Part shown: piece by piece, positions 15,633 through 26,963 of the stretch
Layout of the letters: every line of letters begins with the position of its first letter
Numbering within the stretch: position 1 is the first letter of the stretch
Source of the DNA: Flavobacterium sp. ALD4
Lineage (GTDB): Bacteria > Bacteroidota > Bacteroidia > Flavobacteriales > Flavobacteriaceae
Assembly (NCBI RefSeq): GCF_002836475.1
Contig: NZ_PJBJ01000022.1
Location: 434,001-498,000, forward strand
Reading direction: 5' to 3'
DNA: 64,000 bases
Program-made: the position numbers and the translations under genes
Notes under the pieces: generated by a model
Told to the model about the DNA's origin: nothing
What the model saw: only the letters and a program-made list of their open reading frames with translations
The model's database searches: none

Positions 15633-18600
15633 GTGCTTTTACTAGTGCTCGGTATTGCTCTTTCCATACCTTATGTTCAGACAAAAATAGCGAAGCATTT
15701 TACAAATAGTATCAATAAAGATTTTGGAACAAATATTTCTATTGATGCTGTGCGATTATCTGTATTTGGAGGGGTGAAATTCAAAAATGTTTTAATATTG
15801 GATCATCATAAAGATACTTTAATTTTTTCTAAAATTGTAAACACTAATATCCTTGAAGGTAAAAAGATTCTTGATGGGGATTTAATTTTTGGATATGTTA
15901 GACTTGACGGCGTGCTGTTTAAAATTAAATTGTATAAAAATGAAAAGCAAACTAATTTAGATCAGTTTGTGAATGCTTTTGATAGTGATAAACCCTCAAC
16001 AAGAAAATTTTTATTAAAAGTTGATAACGCCTCTATCACTGATGCTCATTTTAGCGTCATAGATGAAAATAAAGAAACTCCAGTTGACATTAATTTCACA
16101 AAATTAAATACGACTCTTAGCAACTTTTTACTCTATGGCCCTGATTTAAAGACAAAAATAGTTGAAATGTCTTTTCTGGATCATCGTGGTGTGTATGTTA
16201 AAAATATGAGTTCTGATTTTACGTACAGTAAAAAGAAAATTCAATTTAGCAACCTTGATTTATCCACTAAAGAATCAAATTTTAAGGCTAATGTGATTTT
16301 AAATTACAAGTCTGGTGATTTTTCACATTTCACTGACAAGGTGAGCTTTGATGTTAAAATCAAACCTTCTAAAATTGCTACCAACGACATAAGACATTTT
16401 TATGATGAATTAGGTAAAAATCAATTTTTTAAAATAAATGCTGATTTAAAAGGGCCATTAAATAATCTAAATATTAGGAACTTAAATTTAGCGGATTCAA
16501 ATAATACTCGGATCAATGGTAGAATAGTTTTCAAAAATCTATTTGGTGACGCTAATCAGAAATTTTATATGAATGGGGATTTTAATAGGATGTCAAGTAG
16601 TTATGATAATTTAGTAACAATACTTCCAAATATTTTAGGGAAGAAATTGCCCAAAGAACTAAAAAAATTAGGAAGGTTTACTTTAGTTGGTAATTCTCAG
16701 CTAAGTACTAGTGCAATTGATGCTGATTTTTCAATGGTCACGGAATTAGGTATCGTAAAATCGTTCTTCAAGATGAAAAGTATTGACTTTATAGACGAAG
16801 CTTCTTATATGGGTAATATTGTTTTAGAAGATTTTGATTTGGGGTCTTTGTTAGAGCGTAAAGATCTGGGGAAAATCACAATGAATATTGACGTAGATGG
16901 TAAAGGGTTTACTGAAAAATATTTAAATACAGCGTTAAAAGGGGATGTTACTAAAATAGATTTCAATAGCTACACCTATACTAATATAGTGGTAAACGGT
17001 AATTTTAAAAATCCTAATTACAAAGGTCAGATCTCGATAAACGATCCCAATCTTAGTATGAACTTTGACGGTTTATTGGATTTAACCAATAAAGAAAATA
17101 AATATGATTTTCATATTGATGTTGAAAATGCCAATTTAAACAAGTTAAAATTAGTTAAAGATTCTGTTTCTGTATTTAAGGGAGATGTGGTGGTTCAGGT
17201 TACAGGGAATTCAATTGAAAATTTACAAGGAAACGTTTATATAAAAAAAACCTCCTATCAAAATGGGAAAGATACTTATAATTTTGATGATTTTAAGATC
17301 ATTTCCAGTTTCGATGTGGACAGGGTTCGAACGATTAGCGTGAACTCCCCTGATATCATCGAAGGTAAAATTGTAGGGAAATTTCAGTTTAGCGAACTTG
17401 GGAATTTAGTTAAGAATTCTTTGGGAAGCTTGTACACAAATTTTAAACCAAACAAAGTTAGTAAAGGACAGTTTTTGAAGTTTAATTTTACGATTTATAG
17501 TAAAATTATTGAATTGTTTTATCCTGAAATTGCCATTGGATCAAATACCGTACTAAAAGGAAATATAAAGTCAGATACCCAAGAGTTTAAACTTAAATTT
17601 AATTCGCCACAAATTATAGCTTCCCAAAACACATTCGATAATATTAGAGTGTCAATTGATAATCAAAATCCCCTGTATAACGCGTATGTTGAACTGGATA
17701 GTATAAAAACTAAATATTATAAAGTCCGCGATTTTAGTCTTATTAATATAACGATGAAAGACACTTTATTCTTCAGATCAGAATTTAAAGGCGGAATAAA
17801 AGGAGAAGATTATTTTAATTTAAATTTATACCACACTATTAATAAGGACAACGATAATGTTGTGGGACTGAGTAAATCTGAAATGAAAGTTAAGGACTAC
17901 CTGTGGTTTTTAAATGAAGAAGAGACACCTAATAACCAAATTGTTTTTGACAAGTCATTTAAAAACTTCAAGATAGACGATATAATATTATCTCACGAAG
18001 ATCAGGCGATATCACTAAAAGGAACTATAAAAGACAGAACTAACAAGGATTTAAAACTAAGTTTTAAAGATGTTGATATATACAAAATAACACCCGAAGA
18101 CGATAAGTTTGTATTTAATGGAAATATAAATGGAGATATTATTTTTAAACAAAATAACGCTGTTTATAAGCCCACAGCTTCATTGGTTATTGACCATATA
18201 AATATAAATAAGACAGATTTAGGTGATTTAAAATTTGATATTGAGGGAGACCAAAATCTGGAAAAATTCACAATAAATTCTTATTTAGAAAATGAAAATT
18301 TTGAATCGTTTAATGCTTTTGGGAATTTCCAAATTATAGAGAATGAAACAATGCTTGACATGAAATTGAAATTTGCTAAATTTGATTTAGGAATTTTAAG
18401 TTCACTAGGGGGTGATGTAATTTCAAATATAAGAGGACTAGTTAGCGGAAATGCGACGATTCAAGGTAATCTAAAAAAACCTGCAATTAATGGGCGTTTG
18501 TATGCTGAAAAAACCGGTTTGACAATTCCTTATTTACATGTAGACTATGAATTGAGCGACAGATCGATAGTCGATCTAGTTGATCAAAAATTCTTGTTTA

Positions 18601-20072
18601 GGAATAATGGATTGACTGATTCTAAATTTGGAACAAAGGGAACTTTAAACGGGATTATTGAGCACAATAATTTTGGAGACTGGAGACTAGATTTGGCGGT
18701 AAATACTAAAAGATTGGTTGTTCTAAATACTGTAGACAAAGAGGATGCAGCTTATTATGGTACTGCATTTATTGATGGTAATGCCACCATAAAAGGGCCG
18801 ACGAATGGTTTATTCATTAAAGTAGAAGCAAAATCAGAGAAGGGTACTGAGATAAAAATTCCGATCAATTATGCAGAAAGCGTCAGTGATAATTCTTTTG
18901 TCCATTTTTTAACTGCTAAGGAGAAGTACAACATCCAAATGGGAATCGTTGAAGATACGAGGAGATATAAGGGGCTAGAATTGGAGTTTGATCTTGACAT
19001 TACAGATGATGCAGAAGTGGAAGTGATTTTAGATCGGAATTCTGGACATGGAATGAAAGGAAGAGGTTTTGGTTCCTTACTATTTAAAATCAATACTTTA
19101 GGGAAATTCAATATGTGGGGTGATTTCCAGGCCTATGAAGGATCTTATAATTTTAAATATGGCGGTTTAATAGACAAGAAATTTGATGTCAAGAAAGGCG
19201 GGTCTATTTCTTGGGAAGGAAATCCAATGAAAGCACAACTGAATTTAGAAGCGGTCTATAAAACGATTGCAAACCCTGCAGTATTATTGGATAACTCATC
19301 ATTTAACCGAAAAGTGCCAGTAGAAGTAGTTATAGGAATTCGTGGAGATTTAGCCAGTCCGGAACCGGATTTCAATATTGAGTTTCCAACAGTGAGCAGT
19401 GTGTTAAAATCAGAGATTCAATATAAGCTGAATGATAAAGATGTCAGACAAACGCAAGCACTTTATTTATTATCAACAGGTGGGTTTTTAAGTCCTGAGG
19501 GAGTCAGTCAATCTGATTTTTCTGGAAGTTTGTTTGAGACAGCCTCCAGTTTATTGGGGGGTATCATAAAATCAGATAATGAAAAATTCAAAGTTGGCCT
19601 TAATTATATTTCTGCAGACCGAAGAATAGGAAAGGAAACCGATGGAAGGTTTGTCGCGACGATTTCATCAAAAGTGAATGAAAGAATTACAATTAACGGA
19701 AAAGTGGGTGTTCCATTCGGCGGAATTAATGAGTCGGCAATAGTTGGGGATCTCGAGATTCAGTACAGAGTAAATCAAGATGGAACCCTTAATTTACGTT
19801 TGTTCAATCGTGAGAACGATATTAATTATATTGGACAGGGTATTGGTTATACTCAAGGAGTAGGTGTTACTTATGAAGTGGATTTTGATACATTTAAAGA
19901 ATTAGTTAACAAGATATTTAAAAACCATAAATTAGGTGTAGAACCCAGGTATACTCAGGAATATCAGGATTCAAGCCTGGCTCCTGAATATATAAATTTC
20001 TCTAAGTCTAAGACTCCCAAAACTGAAACTCCCAAGAAAAATTATGAAGCAGTAATTCCAGAGGAGAATTAA
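15633..20072 (+). CDS. tamB: Translocation and assembly module protein TamB (DUF490)
   Basis: At 1479 residues this is a long periplasm-spanning beta-helical protein, inner-membrane anchored, that works in outer-membrane lipid or protein transport. An N-terminal membrane segment (LLVLGIALSIPYVQTKIA) is followed by the AsmA-like start, hundreds of residues of short beta repeats, and the C-terminal DUF490 domain (about 1000-1440: GDFQAYEGSYNFKYGG, LYLLSTGGFLSPEG, GVTYEVDFDTFKELV). The start is uncertain. GTG at 15633 cuts into the membrane segment. The frame stays open to 15561 and reads IKKIIKITFRFILGLIV just upstream, giving the expected basic N-terminus, but no ATG, GTG or TTG is there. The true start may be an unusual codon. 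It is divergent from tsaD. Confidence 0.9.
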   Translation: MLLLVLGIALSIPYVQTKIAKHFTNSINKDFGTNISIDAVRLSVFGGVKFKNVLILDHHKDTLIFSKIVNTNILEGKKILDGDLIFGYVRLDGVLFKIKLYKNEKQTNLDQFVNAFDSDKPSTRKFLLKVDNASITDAHFSVIDENKETPVDINFTKLNTTLSNFLLYGPDLKTKIVEMSFLDHRGVYVKNMSSDFTYSKKKIQFSNLDLSTKESNFKANVILNYKSGDFSHFTDKVSFDVKIKPSKIATNDIRHFYDELGKNQFFKINADLKGPLNNLNIRNLNLADSNNTRINGRIVFKNLFGDANQKFYMNGDFNRMSSSYDNLVTILPNILGKKLPKELKKLGRFTLVGNSQLSTSAIDADFSMVTELGIVKSFFKMKSIDFIDEASYMGNIVLEDFDLGSLLERKDLGKITMNIDVDGKGFTEKYLNTALKGDVTKIDFNSYTYTNIVVNGNFKNPNYKGQISINDPNLSMNFDGLLDLTNKENKYDFHIDVENANLNKLKLVKDSVSVFKGDVVVQVTGNSIENLQGNVYIKKTSYQNGKDTYNFDDFKIISSFDVDRVRTISVNSPDIIEGKIVGKFQFSELGNLVKNSLGSLYTNFKPNKVSKGQFLKFNFTIYSKIIELFYPEIAIGSNTVLKGNIKSDTQEFKLKFNSPQIIASQNTFDNIRVSIDNQNPLYNAYVELDSIKTKYYKVRDFSLINITMKDTLFFRSEFKGGIKGEDYFNLNLYHTINKDNDNVVGLSKSEMKVKDYLWFLNEEETPNNQIVFDKSFKNFKIDDIILSHEDQAISLKGTIKDRTNKDLKLSFKDVDIYKITPEDDKFVFNGNINGDIIFKQNNAVYKPTASLVIDHININKTDLGDLKFDIEGDQNLEKFTINSYLENENFESFNAFGNFQIIENETMLDMKLKFAKFDLGILSSLGGDVISNIRGLVSGNATIQGNLKKPAINGRLYAEKTGLTIPYLHVDYELSDRSIVDLVDQKFLFRNNGLTDSKFGTKGTLNGIIEHNNFGDWRLDLAVNTKRLVVLNTVDKEDAAYYGTAFIDGNATIKGPTNGLFIKVEAKSEKGTEIKIPINYAESVSDNSFVHFLTAKEKYNIQMGIVEDTRRYKGLELEFDLDITDDAEVEVILDRNSGHGMKGRGFGSLLFKINTLGKFNMWGDFQAYEGSYNFKYGGLIDKKFDVKKGGSISWEGNPMKAQLNLEAVYKTIANPAVLLDNSSFNRKVPVEVVIGIRGDLASPEPDFNIEFPTVSSVLKSEIQYKLNDKDVRQTQALYLLSTGGFLSPEGVSQSDFSGSLFETASSLLGGIIKSDNEKFKVGLNYISADRRIGKETDGRFVATISSKVNERITINGKVGVPFGGINESAIVGDLEIQYRVNQDGTLNLRLFNRENDINYIGQGIGYTQGVGVTYEVDFDTFKELVNKIFKNHKLGVEPRYTQEYQDSSLAPEYINFSKSKTPKTETPKKNYEAVIPEEN

Positions 20073-20563
20073 AGCGATGCTACTGTAAAAATAACGTTAA
20101 ACGACGTCGTTCCTTTACTTTGTTAAAAACGTAATGATAGCGATAAATCGCAGGACTAACACTACCCGTCTTGATCTCGAGTTGATAGTGGTTCGTTTTA
20201 GGTATTAAAAGGGTTTTTATTCATTACGATTATTTATTAGTTGTTTTACAGGAATATATACTGTTATAATAAGATTGTTTTTCTGTATTGCCCAAAAGTG
20301 GTTTTTCAAAAAAAGAATGAGTCAGAATCTCGTTGAAGTTATTTTGCTTTTAATGCTGTAAAGCTATCGTTTGTCCTAAATAATACCTAATCATCAAATA
20401 ATATTTAAAAAAAATAACGTATGTATAAAAAAAACATCGTTTTTTGATTTTTTGAAAACTTATCAACGAAAACGTTTGAATTTAATTTACTTAACTAAAT
20501 TAATAAAAACATAACGCTAAAAGTACATTATGTTTGTTAATTTTACGCTTTAATACTTAAATA
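20073..20563 (+). other. 491-bp intergenic region between tamB and pfkA
   Basis: No gene supported. It includes a perfect 12-bp palindrome (aacgacgtcgtt, 20100-20111) and, near the right end, TATGTTTG at 20529-20536. The latter matches the Bacteroidota -7 box TAnnTTTG and lies 27 bp before the pfkA start. No TTG stands at the usual distance upstream, so the promoter is tentative. Confidence 0.45.
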
Positions 20564-21550
20564 ATGCCAAAAACAATAAAAAAAGTAGGTGTTCTTACTT
20601 CTGGTGGAGATTCACCTGGAATGAATGCAGCCATTCGAGCTGTTGTTCGAACTTGTGCTTATCATAATATAGAATGTATAGGGATTTATAGAGGATATCA
20701 GGGAATGATTGAAGGAGACTTCAAAGAAATGGGACCTCGAAGTGTGAATAACATTGTAAATAAAGGAGGGACAGTTTTAAAATCTGCTCGTTCTCTTGAA
20801 TTTAGAACTCCGGAAGGAAGAAAAAAAGCACATGACCATCTTGTAAAAGCTGGAATAGATGCTTTGGTCGTAATAGGGGGAGACGGAACTTTTACAGGAG
20901 GTATGATATTCAATACCGAATTTGATTTTCCAGTAATGGGTATTCCCGGAACTATTGATAATGACATATTCGGGACAAGCCATACTTTAGGGTATGATAC
21001 AGCTTTAAATACAGTGGTTGAAGTAATTGATAAAATCAGAGATACTGCAAGTTCACATAACAGACTGTTTTTTGTCGAGGTTATGGGGAGAGATGCAGGA
21101 CATATTGCTTTGAATGCTGGTATCGGTGCAGGAGCTGAGGAAATACTTATTCCAGAAGAAGATTTGGGTTTAGACCGATTATTAGAATCTTTACAAAAAA
21201 GTAAAGCTTCCGGGAAATCATCAAGCATCGTCGTAATTGCAGAAGGGGATAAAATTGGTAAGAATGTATTTGAATTAAAGGATTACGTTGAAGCTAATTT
21301 ACCTGAATATGATGTTAGAGTTTCTGTTTTGGGTCATATGCAACGCGGTGGTTCTCCATCTTGTTTTGATAGGGTTTTAGCCAGTAGATTAGGAGTGAAA
21401 GCTGTTGAGTCATTATTAGAAGGTAAATCAAACTATATGGTTGGGTTACAAAATGATGCTATCTCACTAACACCATTGGAACAAGCTATAAAAGGGAAGA
21501 CAGAAATAGATAGAGAGTTGCTTAGAGTCTCTGATATCATGTCGACCTAA
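20564..21550 (+). CDS. pfkA: ATP-dependent 6-phosphofructokinase
   Basis: A 328-residue glycolytic kinase converting fructose 6-phosphate to fructose 1,6-bisphosphate. Signatures: GVLTSGGDSPGMNAAIRA for ATP and Mg, VIGGDGTFTGG, GIPGTIDNDIFGTSHTLGYDTA with catalytic Asp in TIDND, and VLGHMQRGGSPSCFDR binding the sugar phosphate. The glycine in GGDGT is typical of ATP rather than pyrophosphate use. It is followed after 78 bp by gapA, so the two glycolytic genes are probably co-expressed. Confidence 0.97.
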   Translation: MPKTIKKVGVLTSGGDSPGMNAAIRAVVRTCAYHNIECIGIYRGYQGMIEGDFKEMGPRSVNNIVNKGGTVLKSARSLEFRTPEGRKKAHDHLVKAGIDALVVIGGDGTFTGGMIFNTEFDFPVMGIPGTIDNDIFGTSHTLGYDTALNTVVEVIDKIRDTASSHNRLFFVEVMGRDAGHIALNAGIGAGAEEILIPEEDLGLDRLLESLQKSKASGKSSSIVVIAEGDKIGKNVFELKDYVEANLPEYDVRVSVLGHMQRGGSPSCFDRVLASRLGVKAVESLLEGKSNYMVGLQNDAISLTPLEQAIKGKTEIDRELLRVSDIMST

Positions 21551-21595
21551 ATATAAAAACGAAGTTTATTGCGAGGAAATTAGACTTTAAAATGA

Positions 21596-22633
<1,038 letters not shown>

Positions 22634-22646
22634 TCATAATTTAACA

Positions 22647-22682
22647 AAAATCCCGTTTTTAATTTTTAAACGGGATTTTTTA
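22647..22682 (+). terminator. Terminator after gapA
   Basis: Stem aaaatcccgttt / aaacgggatttt with T run, 14 bp after the gapA stop. Confidence 0.9.
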
Positions 22683-22758
22683 TTTTTATCGGTGATTTAA
22701 AATAGACCAAATCTTTATTAGATTTATAAAAACGAGGAGATAACCAAAAACCAAAAAA

Positions 22759-23610
22759 ATGAGATTAATAGTTGATAGCGGTTCCACAAAAGCCGATTGG
22801 ATTGCAATAGACGATGATGGTAAAGTATTGTTTACTACACAAACATTGGGCTTAAATCCCGAAATTCTTGATGGCGAACAGATTATTGAGCGTTTAAACG
22901 ATCGTTTCGATATTGTTCAAAGCAAAAAAAAGGCTACTCATTTATTTTTTTATGGCGCAGGTTGTGGAACAGATAGAATGAAATTAGGTCTGTCACAAGC
23001 TTTTCAAAGTTACTTTAGCAATGCAATTGTTTCAGTTGAAGAAGATACTTATGCAGCAGTTTATGCGACTACTCCACAAGGTCAAAAAGCAATTGTTTCT
23101 ATTTTAGGAACCGGTTCTAACTGTAGTTATTTTGATGGTAAAGAATTACATCAAAAAGTACAATCATTAGGGTATATTATAATGGATGATTGTAGCGGTA
23201 ATGTTTTTGGGAAAGAGTTGCTAAGAAAGTATTATTTTAATAAGATGCCAAAAGAATTGGCAGTTGAATTTGCAAAAGAATACAATGTAGATCCTGATTT
23301 TATTAAAAGTAAGTTATATAAAGAAGACAATCCGAATGCTTATTTAGCCACTTTTGCTAAGTTTTTAATTCAACATAAAGAAACAGAATTCTGCAGGAAG
23401 ATTATCTTTAAAGGAATGAAGTCTTTTGTAAAAAACTACATTAAACAATATGATAATTGCAAAGAAGTACCAGTTCATTTTGTAGGTTCTATTGCTTTCT
23501 ATTTAAAAGAGGAGTTACAAGAGACATTTGACAAATATGAATTGCAATTAGGTAATGTGCTTAGAAGACCTATTGATGGACTCATAGCCTATCATATTGC
23601 TAATAAATAA
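22759..23610 (+). CDS. BadF/BadG/BcrA/BcrD-family ATPase, probable N-acetylglucosamine kinase
   Basis: A 283-residue ASKHA-fold protein. The N-terminal phosphate-1 loop is LIVDSGSTKADWIAID and the second is ILGTGSNCSYFDG; GYIIMDDCSGNVFGKELL and VHFVGSIAFYLKEEL follow. Small Bacteroidota members of this family are usually N-acetylglucosamine or MurNAc/GlcNAc-type amino-sugar kinases used in cell-wall recycling. The substrate assignment is by family only. It stands alone between two terminators. Confidence 0.85.
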   Translation: MRLIVDSGSTKADWIAIDDDGKVLFTTQTLGLNPEILDGEQIIERLNDRFDIVQSKKKATHLFFYGAGCGTDRMKLGLSQAFQSYFSNAIVSVEEDTYAAVYATTPQGQKAIVSILGTGSNCSYFDGKELHQKVQSLGYIIMDDCSGNVFGKELLRKYYFNKMPKELAVEFAKEYNVDPDFIKSKLYKEDNPNAYLATFAKFLIQHKETEFCRKIIFKGMKSFVKNYIKQYDNCKEVPVHFVGSIAFYLKEELQETFDKYELQLGNVLRRPIDGLIAYHIANK

Positions 23611-23612
23611 GG

Positions 23613-23682
23613 GAGTTCCAAAAATAAAATTCCAAATTCCAAGATCTAAAATTGGAATTTGGAATTTTATTTTGGAGTTTTT
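23613..23682. terminator. Long bidirectional terminator hairpin
   Basis: Arms at 23618-23642 and 23652-23675 pair over about 24 bp (AT-rich, built on ttggaatttggaatttta), with T runs on both sides. It separates the convergent kinase and RidA-like genes and can serve both. Confidence 0.85.
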
Positions 23683-23685
23683 ATA

Positions 23686-24066
23686 TTACAGTATTGCGAT
23701 CATAGAAATCTCTACATTTACATTTTTTGGCAAGCAGGCCACTTGAACCGTTTCACGAGCTGGAGCGGTTTTTTCGTTGAAATAAGAACCATAAATGGTG
23801 TTTATTTTCCCAAAATCGTTCATATCCATTATGAATATGGTCGTTTTAACGATATTTTCAAAAGTCATTCCTGCCGCTTGCAGTACCGCTTTCATGTTTT
23901 GCATTACTTGTTCTGTTTCTGCTTCAATCGTGTCTAGTACCAACTCTCCTGTTGCAGGGTTTATGGCAATTTGGCCAGAAGCATAGAGGGTATCTCCTCT
24001 AAGCACTGCTTGACTATACGGTCCTATCGGTGCTGGAGCTTTATCTGTAAAAATTATCTTTTTCAT
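23686..24066 (-). CDS. RidA-family enamine/imine deaminase
   Basis: A 126-residue member of the RidA (YjgF/YER057c/UK114) family, which hydrolyses reactive enamines such as 2-aminoacrylate in the cytoplasm. The family signatures are all present: APAPIGPYSQAV at residues 10-21, LYASGQIAINPATGEL, and the C-terminal PARETVQVACLPKNVNVEISMIA with the carboxylate-binding arginine in PARETV. Full length. Confidence 0.95.
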   Translation of the reverse strand: MKKIIFTDKAPAPIGPYSQAVLRGDTLYASGQIAINPATGELVLDTIEAETEQVMQNMKAVLQAAGMTFENIVKTTIFIMDMNDFGKINTIYGSYFNEKTAPARETVQVACLPKNVNVEISMIAIL

Positions 24067-24127
24067 AAAAATTGTTTTTTGTTTTGCACTGAATTATTTT
24101 AATTGAAATCAATAGCGAAGGGTTGTG

Positions 24128-26881
24128 TTAACGCGTTGTATTTGTACTTCGTTTATCCCATTTGATATCACTTAGCACCCCTGATTTTATTCCGATAAAG
24201 AATCCCCAATTAGCATTTGTTCCAAAAGGGGTCCAATTGAAATCCATTCTCCAACTCAATAAGTCGCGTTCGAAACGCAGTTGAGTGAAGGTAACGCCAT
24301 TTTGTACAAAATCATAACCGGTAGATATTCCTGCTTTCCACTTCGGGGTCAAGTCAGTGTTAGCTGAAATCATTATGGAATTCCCAATAATTTTTTTCTC
24401 TCTGTTGTTGTTTCCGTACGTTAGAGAGTAGGCAAAAGTCATGTCCCAAGGTAATTTGGAATTAAAAAACTCTGAAATTTTATCATCGCCCTCTTTTTCA
24501 GTACCATCAAATTGACTTTTACGAGTATCGTTTAAAACGGTGTTTGCGCCAAAAAGATCATCCTCACGACCACCATTTCTTTGACTTTGCTCGTTTGTAT
24601 CTTTTTTGTTTTTGTCTCTTTCTGTGCTTGATATGGAATAGTTTAACGTCATATTGGCGCTTGTCATTCTAAATAAACTACCGCCGTTATCAATATTATA
24701 AATAGCGATTCTATTCCCGGAATTGTCAATTGCATAGGGGTCTAAGGTGGCTCCAAAGTTAACATTCATTTTATTTTGCAACAATTGTGTTCCCCCACTG
24801 ACCCGGACCGGTGACCAGGCAAGTGTATTTAACCCGTCTGCGTCTAAATTGTAACTCGTGGACAGGTTTAAATTATTAAGCAGCATTATTTTTTTAGGTT
24901 CTACTTTAGTACTGTCTTTGTCCGTTATTTTTGCCTCAAAAGTATTGCTTAAATCGAATCCAAGGTTGTTAGAGTTACTTAATCCGGGTGCTCCAAAGAT
25001 TCCGCCTTCAAACCTAGAATATTGTTTTATAAGCGTCCCGCTAGCGTCAGAAGCATAAGTATCATAATACTTCTCGAAACTTGGTGTGTAACCATAAGAA
25101 ACAGACGGTCTCATGACGTGACGGATCGATTTTATTTTTTTGTCTTCACCAAAATTAAAGGTACCATAAATAGTGGTACCAACACTGGACGAAAAAGAAT
25201 ACGTTCTAAAAGCATCAAAGCCGCTTACAATTTTATCTACAACTTTACTCTGATCGGCATCATAATTTTTCTCAATCGTTTTGGCGTACCAAACTTCTTC
25301 GTAATTTAATGAGGTAGTAGCGCTAAAATATTTAAACAATTTGAAATTAGTACTTAAAGGAATGCTGTGTTGAACTCCCAACTTGGCATCTCTAAACATT
25401 TGTGGTTTGAAAAAAAGCGAATCAGTGGTGGTAATAGTATTTCGGCCATTTAAATTATATTGTAAATTGATATTCTTGAAAAAACCTTTTTTAATACCAT
25501 CTTTCCCCACAAAGGGGTAAATTCGATCTACACTAAGCTGAAGGGTGGGTAAGGTCATATTAATAACTTCAGTTTGGGTATTTTGTGAATGGGTTGCAGA
25601 CAAAGACATCCTTACCTGTGGTACTGTTTCGAATGTTTTAGAATAGGAAATCGATGAGTTCAACGTGTTATTGAGGTTAGAGCCAATATTAGCTTGATTT
25701 ATCGATTGCCTAAAATACTTACTGCTTCCAAGATTTACAGATGCCGAAAAACTGGAATTTGGGTTTGCTTTCGAATCGCGAGAATGCGACCATTGCAAAT
25801 TATAAATTTTTTGCTTCAAGTAGTCTGGATAGCCTCTTTCACTGGTGATTAAATTCTCAAATCTGAAGTTTAGATTACCTCGATAACTGTATCTTTTAGC
25901 ATAGGACGATTCAAAACGCATTCCATAACTACCGTTTGTGTAATAGTCACCTAAAACAGTTAGATCATAATGATCGTTTAAAGCAAAATAATAACCTCCA
26001 TTTTGCAACGAGAAGCCTCTATTATTCGAATCATTATAACTTGGCAAAATTATTCCAGAGATATTAGTTTCTTGGGTCATTGGGAAATAAGCAAACGGCA
26101 AAGCTATCGGAGTAGGGACGTCAGCGATTACCATATTGGTCAAACCGGTGATGACTTTTTTTCCCGGAATGAATTTGACTTTGTTAGTTTGAAAATAATA
26201 TTCGGGATTATCTATATTTTTAGAGGTGGTAAAGCGAGCGCCCTTTAAAAAGTATACAGAATCATTTTCCTTTTTTGTAATTGCCGCTTTTATTTTAAAT
26301 TCGCCTTGATCGGATCTTGAATTCCATATTAAAGCCTTTTGTGTCTTAAAATTGAATCGAATAGAATCGGGTTCTACTACATTTTCACCTTGCTTAAAAT
26401 TAGGATACTGCGTGTATTTGCCTGTGGAGTCTTTAATTCTACCGGCATATACTTCATTCTTTTCGTAATCCATAACAATTATCCCTGCCTTTAACTCAAC
26501 ATCTTGATAATAAAGTTCCGCTTTATCGTATAAAGTAATCGTTTTTTTCTTTTGATCAATCGTTGCATACTGTGCGGCTTTATATTTAACTTTACCGTCA
26601 AGAAAAGCTTTTTTGGGCCTAATGGTATCTTTTTTGGGAAGGGTGTCCGTTTCGTTTCTAAGATCTGAAATTAATGCATTGTTTTTATCGATGACTAAAG
26701 ACGAACTATCTGCATTTTTTTTAGAAGTTATAGCGGTCGTTTTTTTTGCTATATCTTGAGAATATAAATTACCATATCCCATTGCCAGGAAAAATGATGC
26801 TAAAACGATATTAAATAAGTTTGTCTGCAAAGGTTTAAATGCTATTTTTGTAAAATTATGGCTTGTTTTTTGAAGTGTCAA
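24128..26881 (-). CDS. lptD: LPS assembly outer-membrane protein LptD
   Basis: A 917-residue outer-membrane translocon component that inserts lipopolysaccharide in the outer leaflet. After a signal region (FNIVLASFFLAMGYGNLYSQ), residues about 85-250 form the OstA-type jellyroll (VKYKAAQYATIDQKKKTITLY, DVELKAGIIVMDYEKNEVYA). The remainder is a large barrel with many aromatic-ended strands, as in the Bacteroidota LptD branch. The start is TTG at 26881; another TTG at 26827 would give a tighter signal peptide (QTNLFNIVLASFF), so the first 18 residues are uncertain. It is divergent from the amidase gene. Confidence 0.9.
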   Translation of the reverse strand: MTLQKTSHNFTKIAFKPLQTNLFNIVLASFFLAMGYGNLYSQDIAKKTTAITSKKNADSSSLVIDKNNALISDLRNETDTLPKKDTIRPKKAFLDGKVKYKAAQYATIDQKKKTITLYDKAELYYQDVELKAGIIVMDYEKNEVYAGRIKDSTGKYTQYPNFKQGENVVEPDSIRFNFKTQKALIWNSRSDQGEFKIKAAITKKENDSVYFLKGARFTTSKNIDNPEYYFQTNKVKFIPGKKVITGLTNMVIADVPTPIALPFAYFPMTQETNISGIILPSYNDSNNRGFSLQNGGYYFALNDHYDLTVLGDYYTNGSYGMRFESSYAKRYSYRGNLNFRFENLITSERGYPDYLKQKIYNLQWSHSRDSKANPNSSFSASVNLGSSKYFRQSINQANIGSNLNNTLNSSISYSKTFETVPQVRMSLSATHSQNTQTEVINMTLPTLQLSVDRIYPFVGKDGIKKGFFKNINLQYNLNGRNTITTTDSLFFKPQMFRDAKLGVQHSIPLSTNFKLFKYFSATTSLNYEEVWYAKTIEKNYDADQSKVVDKIVSGFDAFRTYSFSSSVGTTIYGTFNFGEDKKIKSIRHVMRPSVSYGYTPSFEKYYDTYASDASGTLIKQYSRFEGGIFGAPGLSNSNNLGFDLSNTFEAKITDKDSTKVEPKKIMLLNNLNLSTSYNLDADGLNTLAWSPVRVSGGTQLLQNKMNVNFGATLDPYAIDNSGNRIAIYNIDNGGSLFRMTSANMTLNYSISSTERDKNKKDTNEQSQRNGGREDDLFGANTVLNDTRKSQFDGTEKEGDDKISEFFNSKLPWDMTFAYSLTYGNNNREKKIIGNSIMISANTDLTPKWKAGISTGYDFVQNGVTFTQLRFERDLLSWRMDFNWTPFGTNANWGFFIGIKSGVLSDIKWDKRSTNTTR

Positions 26882-26963
26882 ACTTACATATTATTTTTTG
26901 TCAAAAATAATCAAATAAGAAAATTAATAGCCGTAGTATTTTAATTAAATTAACCTTAGAACG

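Noticed and set aside
20100..20111. 12-bp perfect palindrome aacgacgtcgtt
   Set aside because: A single copy with no T run or conserved partner; not enough to call an operator or terminator.
20698..21228. Long antisense frame (176 codons) opposite pfkA
   Set aside because: It lies entirely within pfkA, which has all catalytic motifs; low-complexity Ser/Pro-rich translation is typical of antisense reading.
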